Notes under the pieces: model-generated | Told to the model about the DNA's origin: nothing | Database searches by the model: none | The model's input: only the letters and a program-made list of their open reading frames with translations | In this document: piece after piece, positions 1 through 5,852 of the stretch | Layout of the letters: each line of letters opens with the position of its first letter | How positions within the stretch are numbered: the first letter of the stretch is position 1 | Made by a program: the position numbers and the translations under genes | Source of the DNA: Desulfobacterales bacterium | GTDB taxonomy: Bacteria > Desulfobacterota > Desulfobulbia > Desulfobulbales > BM004 | DNA: 8,365 bases | Direction: 5' to 3' | NCBI GenBank assembly: GCA_012974315.1 | Contig: JAAXQI010000031.1 | Location: 1 to 8,365 of the forward strand

Positions 1-1
1 A

Positions 2-532
2 AGAAAGAGAGAGACAGGGAATAGAGAAATACAGGAGAAGGTTGTCAGTTCGGGGCAAAGGGTCCGTGAGCGGAATGTTGAAAAGCAGGAAAAGCCATTG
101 CAGAGAAGTAGCACTGCTGCAAGTGTTTCAGCGCCCGGAACAGAAGTGACAACGAAGGATAGAAACCAGGCAAGAACCAGAGAATCGAGGCAGGTTAAGG
201 TTGAGACCAGCAGCAGAAACAAGGTGGTTGCTGAAAAGACAGCCGCAACAATAAAAAGGGACACAGTGGCGAGGCAAAAGATTCCTCAAGAAAAGCCTCA
301 GCCCCAGAGACAGGCCGCGCTCAATGAGGAACGTGCGAAAAAGACAGGTCAAAAGAATAACAGGAAATATTCTGTAAATGACAAACAGGAAGAAAATAAA
401 ACGGAACAACAAATTTCAAAAAATAAAAACTTTTCCAGGGAAAAGAATGTACTCCAGGAAAGAAACACTGGCAGGCAAGGACCTGGCAGGGAATGGGTCT
501 CAGCTTCGCTGAATAATCGACGTTCGCGGTAG
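2..532 (+). CDS. Partial CDS (3' end): basic, Gln/Lys/Arg/Glu-rich low-complexity protein
   Basis: I do not recognise this protein. The reading frame is open from the left edge to a TAG at 530-532, so only the last 176 residues are visible and the true start lies outside the window. A TTG at 98 is an internal codon rather than a convincing start: the frame is open upstream of it with the same composition. The visible part is highly charged and polar (Lys, Arg, Glu, Gln, Asn, Thr, Ser), strongly basic, has no cysteine, and shows no membrane segment or hydrophobic core, so it is probably disordered. It resembles the R/Q/E-rich tails of some large secreted or periplasmic proteins, but that is only a likeness and no function is assigned. 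The gene converges on the exchanger operon and is followed after 25 bases by a strong terminator, which supports it being a real, expressed gene end. Confidence 0.6.
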   Translation, partial: RKRETGNREIQEKVVSSGQRVRERNVEKQEKPLQRSSTAASVSAPGTEVTTKDRNQARTRESRQVKVETSSRNKVVAEKTAATIKRDTVARQKIPQEKPQPQRQAALNEERAKKTGQKNNRKYSVNDKQEENKTEQQISKNKNFSREKNVLQERNTGRQGPGREWVSASLNNRRSR

Positions 533-557
533 ATACCAGGGATCATGAACTGGAAGT

Positions 558-594
558 AAAAAAAGGACAGTGCCTTTCAGCACTGTCCTTTTTT
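558..594. terminator. Strong bidirectional Rho-independent terminator between convergent genes
   Basis: A perfect 9-bp GC-containing stem (GGACAGTGC at 565-573 with GCACTGTCC at 580-588) closes a 6-nt loop. It has 7 A on the left (558-564) and 6 T on the right (589-594). Read rightward it ends the basic-protein gene; read leftward it ends transcripts of the minus-strand exchanger operon and the candidate small RNA, with a 7-U tail. This is a textbook intrinsic terminator and the best-supported RNA element in the window. Confidence 0.93.
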
Positions 595-636
595 ATAAGG
601 AGGGGGAGAAATGAAGTAGTTATTTTCTGACTTCAT
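558..636 (-). ncRNA. Candidate Fur-regulated small RNA, about 79 nt
   Basis: On the minus strand, a sigma70-like promoter at 642-669 would start a transcript near 636. The RNA would have three parts. First is a 5' hairpin of AUGAAGU (636-630) paired with ACUUCAU (617-611) around a 12-nt loop. Next is a 16-nt unpaired pyrimidine-rich stretch (610-595) containing CCUCCUU, which is the 16S anti-Shine-Dalgarno core. Last is the intrinsic terminator hairpin with 7 U. This is the usual plan of a trans-acting bacterial sRNA: stabilising 5' stem, C/U seed able to cover ribosome binding sites, and terminator. A Fur box over the -10 suggests iron-responsive expression, functionally like RyhB, PrrF or NrrF, although I see no sequence homology to those. 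The RNA could instead be the processed 3' UTR of the exchanger mRNA, whose stop codon lies 71 nt upstream of 636. There is no expression evidence. Confidence 0.5.
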
Positions 637-637
637 T

Positions 638-656
638 TATAATGATAAGCATTATT
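638..656. promoter_or_regulatory. Near-consensus Fur box
   Basis: The site matches the classical 19-bp Fur consensus GATAATGATAATCATTATC at 16 of 19 positions; mismatches fall only at the two ends and at position 12. It contains the inverted repeat ATAATG/CATTAT (639-644, 650-655). It lies between convergent genes, where a Fur site has no obvious protein-coding target, and it covers the -10 element of the candidate minus-strand small-RNA promoter. A further partial half-site, GATAACGATT, reads on the minus strand at 703-694. Confidence 0.6.
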
Positions 657-669
657 TGATTTGGATCAA
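642..669 (-). promoter_or_regulatory. Candidate sigma70 promoter for the small RNA
   Basis: On the minus strand, TTGATC (669-664, 4/6 to the -35 consensus) and TATCAT (647-642, 5/6 to the -10 consensus) are separated by 16 bp, which puts the start near 636-634, at the foot of the 5' hairpin. The Fur box overlaps the -10. A perfect TATAAT also reads on the plus strand at 638-643 but has no recognisable -35 partner. Confidence 0.4.
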
Positions 670-706
670 TGCCGATTATTATTTTTATTTGGGAATCGTT
701 ATCAAT

Positions 707-1675
707 TTATTGGAGTATGTAAAGATAGCCGATATAGGAAACCAGAAGAATGAAACCATGCACCCGGTTAAGTCCCTGCTGGACTGCAAGAATAGGGAGC
801 AGGACTGCAGAGAGACTGAACATGATGGGAATATCCCTGAAGAACAGGTTGGAAGACATGGGAAACGGGACAAGAAGACCGCAGAATCCAAGCACCATGA
901 GAAGGTTGAATAGGTTGCTGCCTATTATATTGCCCACCAGAATATTGGTTTGGCGCTGACGGATTGCCGCAAGGCAGGAAGCAAGTTCTGGAAGAGATGT
1001 GCCGACCGCTGCTAAAGTCAGGCCGATGATAAGATCGCTCACACCAAAATGCCGAGCGATATCAACAGCACCTTTGATGAAAAAATTTGATCCAAAAGGA
1101 AGAAGTCCAAGGCCAATAATAATTAACAGGATGATGTGGGGCAGGGAGCCCAACTCATTGGCATTGTCGCCCCGGGGCTCATTTTGTTTAGATGTTTTGT
1201 TGTTGGCTCTCTTGCGAAAGGTTTGCATGGTATAGAAGAGAAGGTATGCCACAAAAATAAAACCGAGAAACCGGGGGAAATAGCCATGCCAGGCCACGAA
1301 AAAAATGACAAGTGTTGCAGTAAGCACGATGTAGAGTTCGCGGGAAACTGATTTGAACCTGACAGGCAGGGGAGTGATGAGAGCGCAAATTCCCAGGATA
1401 AGCCCCACATTGGCAATATTGCTGCCTATGACATTCCCGGTAAGGATATCAGGATGATCCTGAAAAGTGGCGATGAGCCCTACAAAAAGCTCAGGCATTG
1501 ATGTGCCGAATGCCACAACCGTTAAACCTATGAGAAGCGAGCTCATGCCAAGCCGTTTTGCAAGTTTTCCTGCACCGGAGACCAGGAATTCTCCTCCGGC
1601 AGTCAGCAGGACAAGTCCGCCGAGCAAGGCTATCCAGGAAAGAAGAATGGAAGGGTAGTTTGGTTCAAAATTCAT
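707..1675 (-). CDS. CaCA-family Na+(K+)/Ca2+ antiporter, YrbG-like
   Basis: This is an inner-membrane antiporter expected to exchange Ca2+ for Na+ or another cation. At 322 residues and about ten hydrophobic segments it has the normal length and plan of bacterial CaCA exchangers, with two inverted alpha repeats. Repeat alpha-1 carries GTSMPEL (57-63) and GNVIGSNIANV (80-90); alpha-2 carries GTSLPEL (225-231) and GNIIGSNLFN (248-257). Glu62 and Glu230 correspond to the paired ion-coordinating glutamates of the family. Counting from them, Asn89 and Asn257 take the places of Asn81 and Asp240 of the Methanocaldococcus exchanger, so the second site has Asn where some relatives have Asp, as in YrbG-type proteins. 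A charged cytoplasmic loop (about 152-178) links the halves. The ATG overlaps the stop of the upstream gene (ATGA, 1672-1675) and has no clear Shine-Dalgarno sequence, so translation is probably coupled. The family call is firm; the exchanged ions are inferred. Confidence 0.93.
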   Translation of the reverse strand: MNFEPNYPSILLSWIALLGGLVLLTAGGEFLVSGAGKLAKRLGMSSLLIGLTVVAFGTSMPELFVGLIATFQDHPDILTGNVIGSNIANVGLILGICALITPLPVRFKSVSRELYIVLTATLVIFFVAWHGYFPRFLGFIFVAYLLFYTMQTFRKRANNKTSKQNEPRGDNANELGSLPHIILLIIIGLGLLPFGSNFFIKGAVDIARHFGVSDLIIGLTLAAVGTSLPELASCLAAIRQRQTNILVGNIIGSNLFNLLMVLGFCGLLVPFPMSSNLFFRDIPIMFSLSAVLLPILAVQQGLNRVHGFILLVSYIGYLYILQ

Positions 1676-2397
1676 TTTGGCAGATCTGCGAGAATTTTTC
1701 CCCCGTGCATTTTGAAGGCTTTATCGGTCAGTTTTTTTAAATCCCTGCTGATATTCGGAAGTGGTATCAGGGGCGGGACATCAATAAGTTCCGGATCTAT
1801 CGGAGGTGGTTCCTGAAGCCGCATTTTATTTTCAAGGGTGCTTGGTGATCCTACGGCAGGGGTGATTCCCATAGTGTCTTCATTGCCACCAATTGAGTCC
1901 ATTGAACGGAGAAATCCCATGATATTGCCTATGTCATTTTTCCGGTAGAATAATTTAATTTCTTCATTGATTGTCTCACGGGTTGTTTCTATCTCCTCAA
2001 AATCCCCCCGGTAATGTTCAACATGCTCCACCAGCCTTTCGTAAGTATCGAATACGAGATTCTTGAAGCGCCCGCCCTTTGTGAGTCCCCTTACTTTGAT
2101 GCCTTTGAATACCTTCTTTCTGATCGTCTCTGATTCAGTAATATAGGGTTCATAGAAAAGTCTTTCCTCCCAACCGGTGAGTTCCATGAAGTGCTGAATC
2201 AACTCCTCGTCTTTAAGCAGGATATAAATTCGGATTAATTCGAAGCTGATTCTCTTTTCGAGGATAGATATCTGGTATTTCATTTTCTGCATAAGATCGA
2301 GCTCGTCTTCTTCGATCATCTTGCGAAAACCAAAATATCGTTCGGCAATCTCCTTTTTTAATTCGACCGCCATGATATCTTCAAAGTTGGGCGTCAT
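1672..2397 (-). CDS. Conserved-looking hypothetical protein, helical and Pro-rich tail, in operon with the Ca2+ exchanger
   Basis: I do not recognise this 241-aa protein. It has no signal peptide, no membrane segment and no cysteine, so it should be cytoplasmic. Residues 8-165 are rich in Glu, Lys, Leu and Ile and look mostly alpha-helical, with a central basic patch (about 94-112, ending KGGR). Residues 195-216 are proline-rich with PPP, VPPL and PLP motifs, followed by a short basic C-terminus. The ATG at 2397 has an AAGGA about 12 nt upstream, a long spacing; an in-frame ATG at 2373 (Met9) is a possible alternative. Its stop overlaps the exchanger start by ATGA, so the two are very likely co-transcribed and coupled. 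That suggests, but does not show, a role related to the exchanger, such as a soluble regulator. It is divergent from dnaG. Confidence 0.8.
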   Translation of the reverse strand: MTPNFEDIMAVELKKEIAERYFGFRKMIEEDELDLMQKMKYQISILEKRISFELIRIYILLKDEELIQHFMELTGWEERLFYEPYITESETIRKKVFKGIKVRGLTKGGRFKNLVFDTYERLVEHVEHYRGDFEEIETTRETINEEIKLFYRKNDIGNIMGFLRSMDSIGGNEDTMGITPAVGSPSTLENKMRLQEPPPIDPELIDVPPLIPLPNISRDLKKLTDKAFKMHGGKILADLPK

Positions 2398-2427
2398 TGG
2401 CTACTCGTGTCCTTTTCTCATGCTGTT

Positions 2428-2455
2428 ATAATACTTTGCTATCAAGTACTGTAAC
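2428..2455 (-). promoter_or_regulatory. Candidate promoter of the minus-strand exchanger operon
   Basis: On the minus strand, GTTACA (2455-2450, 4/6 to consensus) and TATTAT (2433-2428, 5/6) are spaced by 16 bp, and TATAAC overlaps as a second possible -10. Transcription would begin near 2421, giving a leader of about 24 nt that includes the AAGGA at 2414-2410. The match is modest and AT-rich intergenic DNA produces such hits by chance. Confidence 0.3.
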
Positions 2456-2493
2456 TCAATAAAAATACAGGTACAACTCCAGTGAGTCATTAC

Positions 2494-2509
2494 TGTATTG
2501 CACAATACA
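2494..2509. promoter_or_regulatory. Palindromic operator candidate in the dnaG divergent region
   Basis: TGTATTG and CAATACA form perfect 7-bp arms around a CA centre. The site lies between the divergent 241-aa-protein gene and dnaG, 97 bp from the former's ATG and 170 bp from the latter's, so a bound protein could affect either. TACTGTA occurs at 2447-2453 and again at 2491-2497, overlapping the left arm. TACTGTAT resembles one half of an E. coli LexA box, but the second half does not fit the CTGT-N8-ACAG spacing, so no regulator is assigned. Confidence 0.35.
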
Positions 2510-2640
2510 ACAGCAGCTTTTTACGGCAATATTTTTATTACCCATCTCTTAGGCTGTCAGATATTAGAAAATAAAAAAAGCAGGGAAAAGTACGAGAGTG
2601 GGGATATTAAAATAAAGAGTGTTCAGGTGTGGAATTTAGC

Positions 2641-2669
2641 TTGACACCGGGAGAGTATATGTTCACAAT
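2641..2669 (+). promoter_or_regulatory. Candidate promoter immediately before dnaG
   Basis: A perfect TTGACA (2641-2646) is followed after 17 bp by CACAAT (2664-2669, 4/6 to TATAAT). Transcription would start near 2675-2677, only a few bases before the dnaG ATG, giving an essentially leaderless mRNA. That would fit the absence of a Shine-Dalgarno sequence at dnaG. It competes with the leader-peptide reading of the same stretch, which needs a promoter further upstream. Confidence 0.3.
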
Positions 2670-2682
2670 CTTTAAGTTATGA
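2659..2682 (+). CDS. Possible 7-codon leader peptide overlapping the dnaG start
   Basis: ATG at 2659 opens a frame reading MFTIFKL and stops at TGA 2680-2682, which overlaps the dnaG ATG as ATGA. A GGGAG Shine-Dalgarno-like sequence (2649-2653) lies five bases before this ATG, whereas dnaG itself has none. Ribosomes ending the leader could restart on dnaG (translational coupling). A frame this short can arise by chance, so this is a suggestion only. Confidence 0.3.
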   Translation: MFTIFKL

Positions 2683-4508
2683 CTTCCTCATTCGAACAAC
2701 AAGACGCGGTTCAGCGTGTAAAAGATGCTGCTCAGATCGTTGATATTATAGGTGAATGTGTCTCCCTCAAGCGAGCCGGTTCCAACATGAAGGGTCTCTG
2801 CCCTTTTCATGGAGAGAAAACCCCTTCTTTTACGGTTAATCCGGTGCGCCAGTCTTTTCACTGTTTTGGCTGCGGTGAGGGAGGGGATGTTTTAAGTTTC
2901 ATGATGAAATACTATAACCTTACTTTTCCTGAAACCATCAAGCAGCTGGCCCAGCGCTACCAGATCACCCTTCCGGAACAGCAATTCACCTCAGATGATA
3001 AGAAAAAGGCAGAAAAGCGCCAGAAGCTTTTTGATGCAAACGAACGTGCAACTCGAGTGTACCATGAATATCTGCTGAATAATCCAGAAGCGGCACAGGC
3101 CCGTGATTACCTGACTAAAAGGGAAATACCCCAGGAGAAGATCATTGATTTCCAACTGGGGTATGCTCCTGAGAGTTGGGATTTTCTGAGCAATAAAGTG
3201 TCGAAGTCGTCTATTACTCAGGGTGAAGCAGAAGAGGCTGGGCTGCTTGTCAGAAAAGAGAGTGGCAGATTTTATGACCGCTTCAGGGATAGGATACTGT
3301 TCCCTATTTTTGACCTGACAGGCAGGGTTGCGGGCTTTGGAGGCAGGATATTGGGTGAAGGGGAACCCAAGTATCTCAATACTCCGGAGACGCTTATTTT
3401 TGATAAGGGCCGCATGCTGTTCGGGCTTTTTCAAAACAGGGATGCTATCCGGAAGTCAAGACAGGCTGTTGTGGTTGAGGGTAATTTTGATCTCCTCGCT
3501 CTGGTTTCATTTGGCTTGGATAATGTTGTGGCCCCTCTTGGAACAGCGTTGACCCAACCCCAGATAAGACTTTTGAAAGGGTATGCCGATGAGGTCATCC
3601 TGCTGTTTGATGGAGATGAGGCAGGCATTAAGGCTGCCATGCGATCGGTGCCATTGTTTCTTGCTGAGCAGGTTGCAGGTAGAGTTGCTTTGCTGCCGGC
3701 TATGCATGACCCGGATACGTATATCAGGGCACATGGCAAGGAGGGGCTTGAGAAGTATATTGTTAATGCACTTCCCATTCTGGAATTTGCCTTTGAGCAC
3801 CTTAAAGACAAGCACGGCACAAGTATGACAGGAAAGGGTAAAATTCTTGAAGAGTTGGAGCCGTTGATTCAGGCATCAGGAAGCAGCCCGTTCCAGCAAT
3901 CCGTACTTATCTCGGAATTCAGCAATAAGCTGGGTCTTGATCCAGAGCAGGTTATGCAGGGATTTAAGATAGCGGCAAGAAAGAAATCACAGCTCAGATC
4001 AGCCCGACCCGTTGCTGGTAGAGAAAAGGGAGAAAAAACCATAGTTACGGCCCCGCTTCCCAGAAAGCAGGCTCAGCTGCTGGAATTCTTGATTTTTTAC
4101 CCACGCTTTTTGAAGCGTTTCCTTGAAGCTGGCATTGAAGATATACTCGTTGCAAATCCTGCCAGTGATATACTGGCAGCTCTACAGAAACTGTCGGAAG
4201 AGAGAGAGCTGACTGGACCGGAACAACTTATGGAAGCCCTTCCGGAAGCATTCGAACGTTCCTATGTATCCCGCCTTCTCATGTCCTCTCCTTTTCTCGG
4301 CCAGGATGACCCGGAAGTAATAGGGAATATGGCAGACGAGATGCTGGTCTGGCTTGTCAGGTATCGTTTTAAAAAAGAAATCAAGCAGTTGAGCGAGGAA
4401 CTGAGAGCTGCACAGGAAAATCAGGATTCGAAATTGCTGGATGAGTTACTGCTGAGAAAAGCCGAACTGAATAAATATTTGGGGTCAATGAATATCGGGG
4501 ATACCTAG
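2679..4508 (+). CDS. dnaG: DNA primase DnaG
   Basis: Synthesises RNA primers for the lagging strand and replication restart, acting at the fork with the replicative helicase. The 609 residues match the family's usual size and order. The N-terminal CHC2 zinc ribbon has C41, H44, C62 and C65 (C-x2-H-x17-C-x2-C). The RNA polymerase core follows with RFRDRILFPI (201-210) and KYLNTPET (231-238). The TOPRIM domain has EGNFD (268-272, catalytic Glu268), LLFDGDEAG (308-316, Asp311 and Asp313) and DPDTY (344-348). The C-terminal helical domain (about 460-609) should bind the helicase. The Tyr usual in the EGYxD motif is Asn270. The start is fixed: an in-frame TAA lies at 2673-2675 and no other start codon is near. 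No Shine-Dalgarno sequence precedes it. It is followed after one base by dprA, not by rpoD as in many bacteria. Confidence 0.98.
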   Translation: MTSSFEQQDAVQRVKDAAQIVDIIGECVSLKRAGSNMKGLCPFHGEKTPSFTVNPVRQSFHCFGCGEGGDVLSFMMKYYNLTFPETIKQLAQRYQITLPEQQFTSDDKKKAEKRQKLFDANERATRVYHEYLLNNPEAAQARDYLTKREIPQEKIIDFQLGYAPESWDFLSNKVSKSSITQGEAEEAGLLVRKESGRFYDRFRDRILFPIFDLTGRVAGFGGRILGEGEPKYLNTPETLIFDKGRMLFGLFQNRDAIRKSRQAVVVEGNFDLLALVSFGLDNVVAPLGTALTQPQIRLLKGYADEVILLFDGDEAGIKAAMRSVPLFLAEQVAGRVALLPAMHDPDTYIRAHGKEGLEKYIVNALPILEFAFEHLKDKHGTSMTGKGKILEELEPLIQASGSSPFQQSVLISEFSNKLGLDPEQVMQGFKIAARKKSQLRSARPVAGREKGEKTIVTAPLPRKQAQLLEFLIFYPRFLKRFLEAGIEDILVANPASDILAALQKLSEERELTGPEQLMEALPEAFERSYVSRLLMSSPFLGQDDPEVIGNMADEMLVWLVRYRFKKEIKQLSEELRAAQENQDSKLLDELLLRKAELNKYLGSMNIGDT

Positions 4509-4509
4509 C

Positions 4510-5652
4510 ATGACAGGCAGAAAAAAAATTCAATCATGGCTTGCCCTGTCTCTGGTTCCCGGTATGGGCCCGGTAACCTGCAATAAACTGGTCGCTCATT
4601 TTGGCAGCCCGGAAAAGGTGTTGGCAGTCAGCAGTCCCAATCTGACTGCTGTAGCTTCTCTGCGAAAGGAGAGTTTGGCAGCTTTAAGCGGTGAAGGGAG
4701 GCAACACCTTGAAGAACTTGCCAACAAGGAAATTGAGCGGGCAACAGAGAAAAACATAGCAATAATTCCCTGTGATGATCCTCTCTATCCTGCTCTTTTA
4801 AAAAATATCCATGATCCACCAGTGGTACTTTATGTGCTTGGAGCTCCTGAATTGCTGACCTGCAGAGGTATGGGAATCGTGGGCTCACGAGCGGCCACAC
4901 ATTATGGGAAAGATATTGCCCAACAGATGGCAGGCAGTTTATCCAGGCAGGGCTTTACCATCATAAGTGGTTTAGCTCTGGGCATAGATACTGCTGCCCA
5001 TAATGGTGCGTTGGCTGCTGAAGGGAAGACAATAGCGGTGCTGGGGTGCGGCCTTGATATTGTATACCCGCCGAGCAACCATAATTTATATAAGCGCATC
5101 GCTTCTGCAGGGGCAGTGGTGAGTGAATACCCGCTTGGCACCAAGCCGGACAGTTTCCGGTTTCCGGCCCGTAACAGGATCATCAGCGGCCTGTCTTTAG
5201 GTATAGTGGTGGTTGAGGCAGCGAATCGTTCAGGTTCGTTGATTACGGCAAGCCATGCCCTGGAGCAGGGACGGGAGGTTTTTGCTGTGCCCGGCCGCAT
5301 TGATTCAGTAAAAAGTGCCGGTACTCATACTCTTTTACAACAGGGTGCGAAACTGGTTCACAGTATTAACGATATCGTTGAGGAGTTTCCTGCTAACGTA
5401 TTTCAGCAAAGTGTTGAAGAGGCTGGCATGGAAGAGGATGAACAAGTTTTTTTCGAAAACCTGAGCCAGGAGGAAGCGGAACTTTTCGAGTTCATTGGAG
5501 TTTATCCACGCACCTTTGACGAGATTATCAAAGATAGTGGTTTTACTGCTCAGCGAATAAATGAAGTGCTTCTTCTCCTGGAACTCAAAGGCATGGTTCA
5601 AACGTTGCCCGGTAAAAGCTACCAGAGAGTTACAAGTCTATCATCAAAATAG
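4510..5652 (+). CDS. dprA: DNA-processing protein DprA (Smf)
   Basis: DprA binds incoming single-stranded DNA in the cytoplasm and loads RecA onto it during natural transformation; it is also found in bacteria not known to be competent. The 380 residues have the three-part layout common in the family. An N-terminal SAM/HhH-like domain includes LVPGMGPV (15-22). The Rossmann-like DprA core (about 85-292) has IVGSR (123-127), SGLALGIDTAAH (153-164), FPARNRIISGLS (218-229), SGSLITASHALEQGREV (241-257) and AVPG (259-262). A C-terminal winged helix (about 318-373) resembles DML1 domains. In the usual GTNxLI motif, His272 replaces Asn (GTHTLL). The ATG lies one base after the dnaG stop, with GGGGA about 8 nt upstream inside dnaG, so the genes are very likely one operon. 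topA, a frequent downstream neighbour of dprA, is absent. I saw no clear terminator after it. Confidence 0.97.
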   Translation: MTGRKKIQSWLALSLVPGMGPVTCNKLVAHFGSPEKVLAVSSPNLTAVASLRKESLAALSGEGRQHLEELANKEIERATEKNIAIIPCDDPLYPALLKNIHDPPVVLYVLGAPELLTCRGMGIVGSRAATHYGKDIAQQMAGSLSRQGFTIISGLALGIDTAAHNGALAAEGKTIAVLGCGLDIVYPPSNHNLYKRIASAGAVVSEYPLGTKPDSFRFPARNRIISGLSLGIVVVEAANRSGSLITASHALEQGREVFAVPGRIDSVKSAGTHTLLQQGAKLVHSINDIVEEFPANVFQQSVEEAGMEEDEQVFFENLSQEEAELFEFIGVYPRTFDEIIKDSGFTAQRINEVLLLLELKGMVQTLPGKSYQRVTSLSSK

Positions 5653-5658
5653 GTTGTA

Positions 5659-5688
5659 TTGAAATTGAACATAATTATATCTTATCTT
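5659..5688 (+). promoter_or_regulatory. Candidate promoter for the DUF4440 gene
   Basis: TTGAAA (5659-5664, 5/6) and TATCTT (5683-5688, 4/6) are 18 bp apart, just after dprA. Use of this promoter would give a leader of roughly 155 nt containing the repeat/hairpin region. The DNA here is AT-rich, so the match may be chance. Confidence 0.28.
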
Positions 5689-5751
5689 TAACGGGCGTGT
5701 GTTTCTAAAATTAAACAATATGGCAAGGATGTTTGAGTTTCAAAGACAGAG

Positions 5752-5834
5752 AAAAGTCAACATGTCCACTGGACACCTTGGCACGGCATGAGGTTACTAA
5801 AAGTCAATATGTTGGCAAAAAATGTTGATTTTAG
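5752..5834 (+). repeat. Three copies of one motif (two direct, one inverted) forming a hairpin before the DUF4440 gene
   Basis: AAAAGTCAACATGT (5752-5765) recurs with one change as AAAAGTCAATATGT (5799-5812), and an inverted copy, ATGTTGATTTT, sits at 5822-5832. The second and third copies form a hairpin of about 13 bp with one bulged G (5797-5810 with 5822-5834), ending six bases before the ribosome binding site at 5840-5845. The first copy can pair with the third equally well, so alternative structures are possible. There is no U-tract, so it is not a terminator. It may be an RNA control element or a set of operator half-sites. Confidence 0.45.
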
Positions 5835-5852
5835 CACAAGAGGAGAAGAATT

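Noticed and set aside
128..412. Minus-strand ORF of 94 codons opposite the basic protein
   Set aside because: It mirrors a Lys/Arg/Gln-rich gene, which yields Phe/Leu/Cys-rich antisense frames; it lacks any domain or start signal.
98..532. TTG at 98 as the start of the basic protein
   Set aside because: The frame is open to the left edge with the same composition, and TTG has no clear ribosome binding site, so the gene most likely begins outside the window.
669..722. 17-residue hydrophobic plus-strand ORF (starts MPIIIFIW) just after the Fur box
   Set aside because: It has no good ribosome binding site, runs antisense into the end of the exchanger gene, and its content is what AT-rich DNA gives by chance.
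2491..2513. Classical E. coli-type LexA box
   Set aside because: TACTGTAT matches one half, but the second half is not ACAG at the required N8 spacing.
2991..3434. Minus-strand ORF of 147 codons inside dnaG
   Set aside because: It is antisense to a clearly functional primase domain, with no recognisable domain, so it is a shadow frame.
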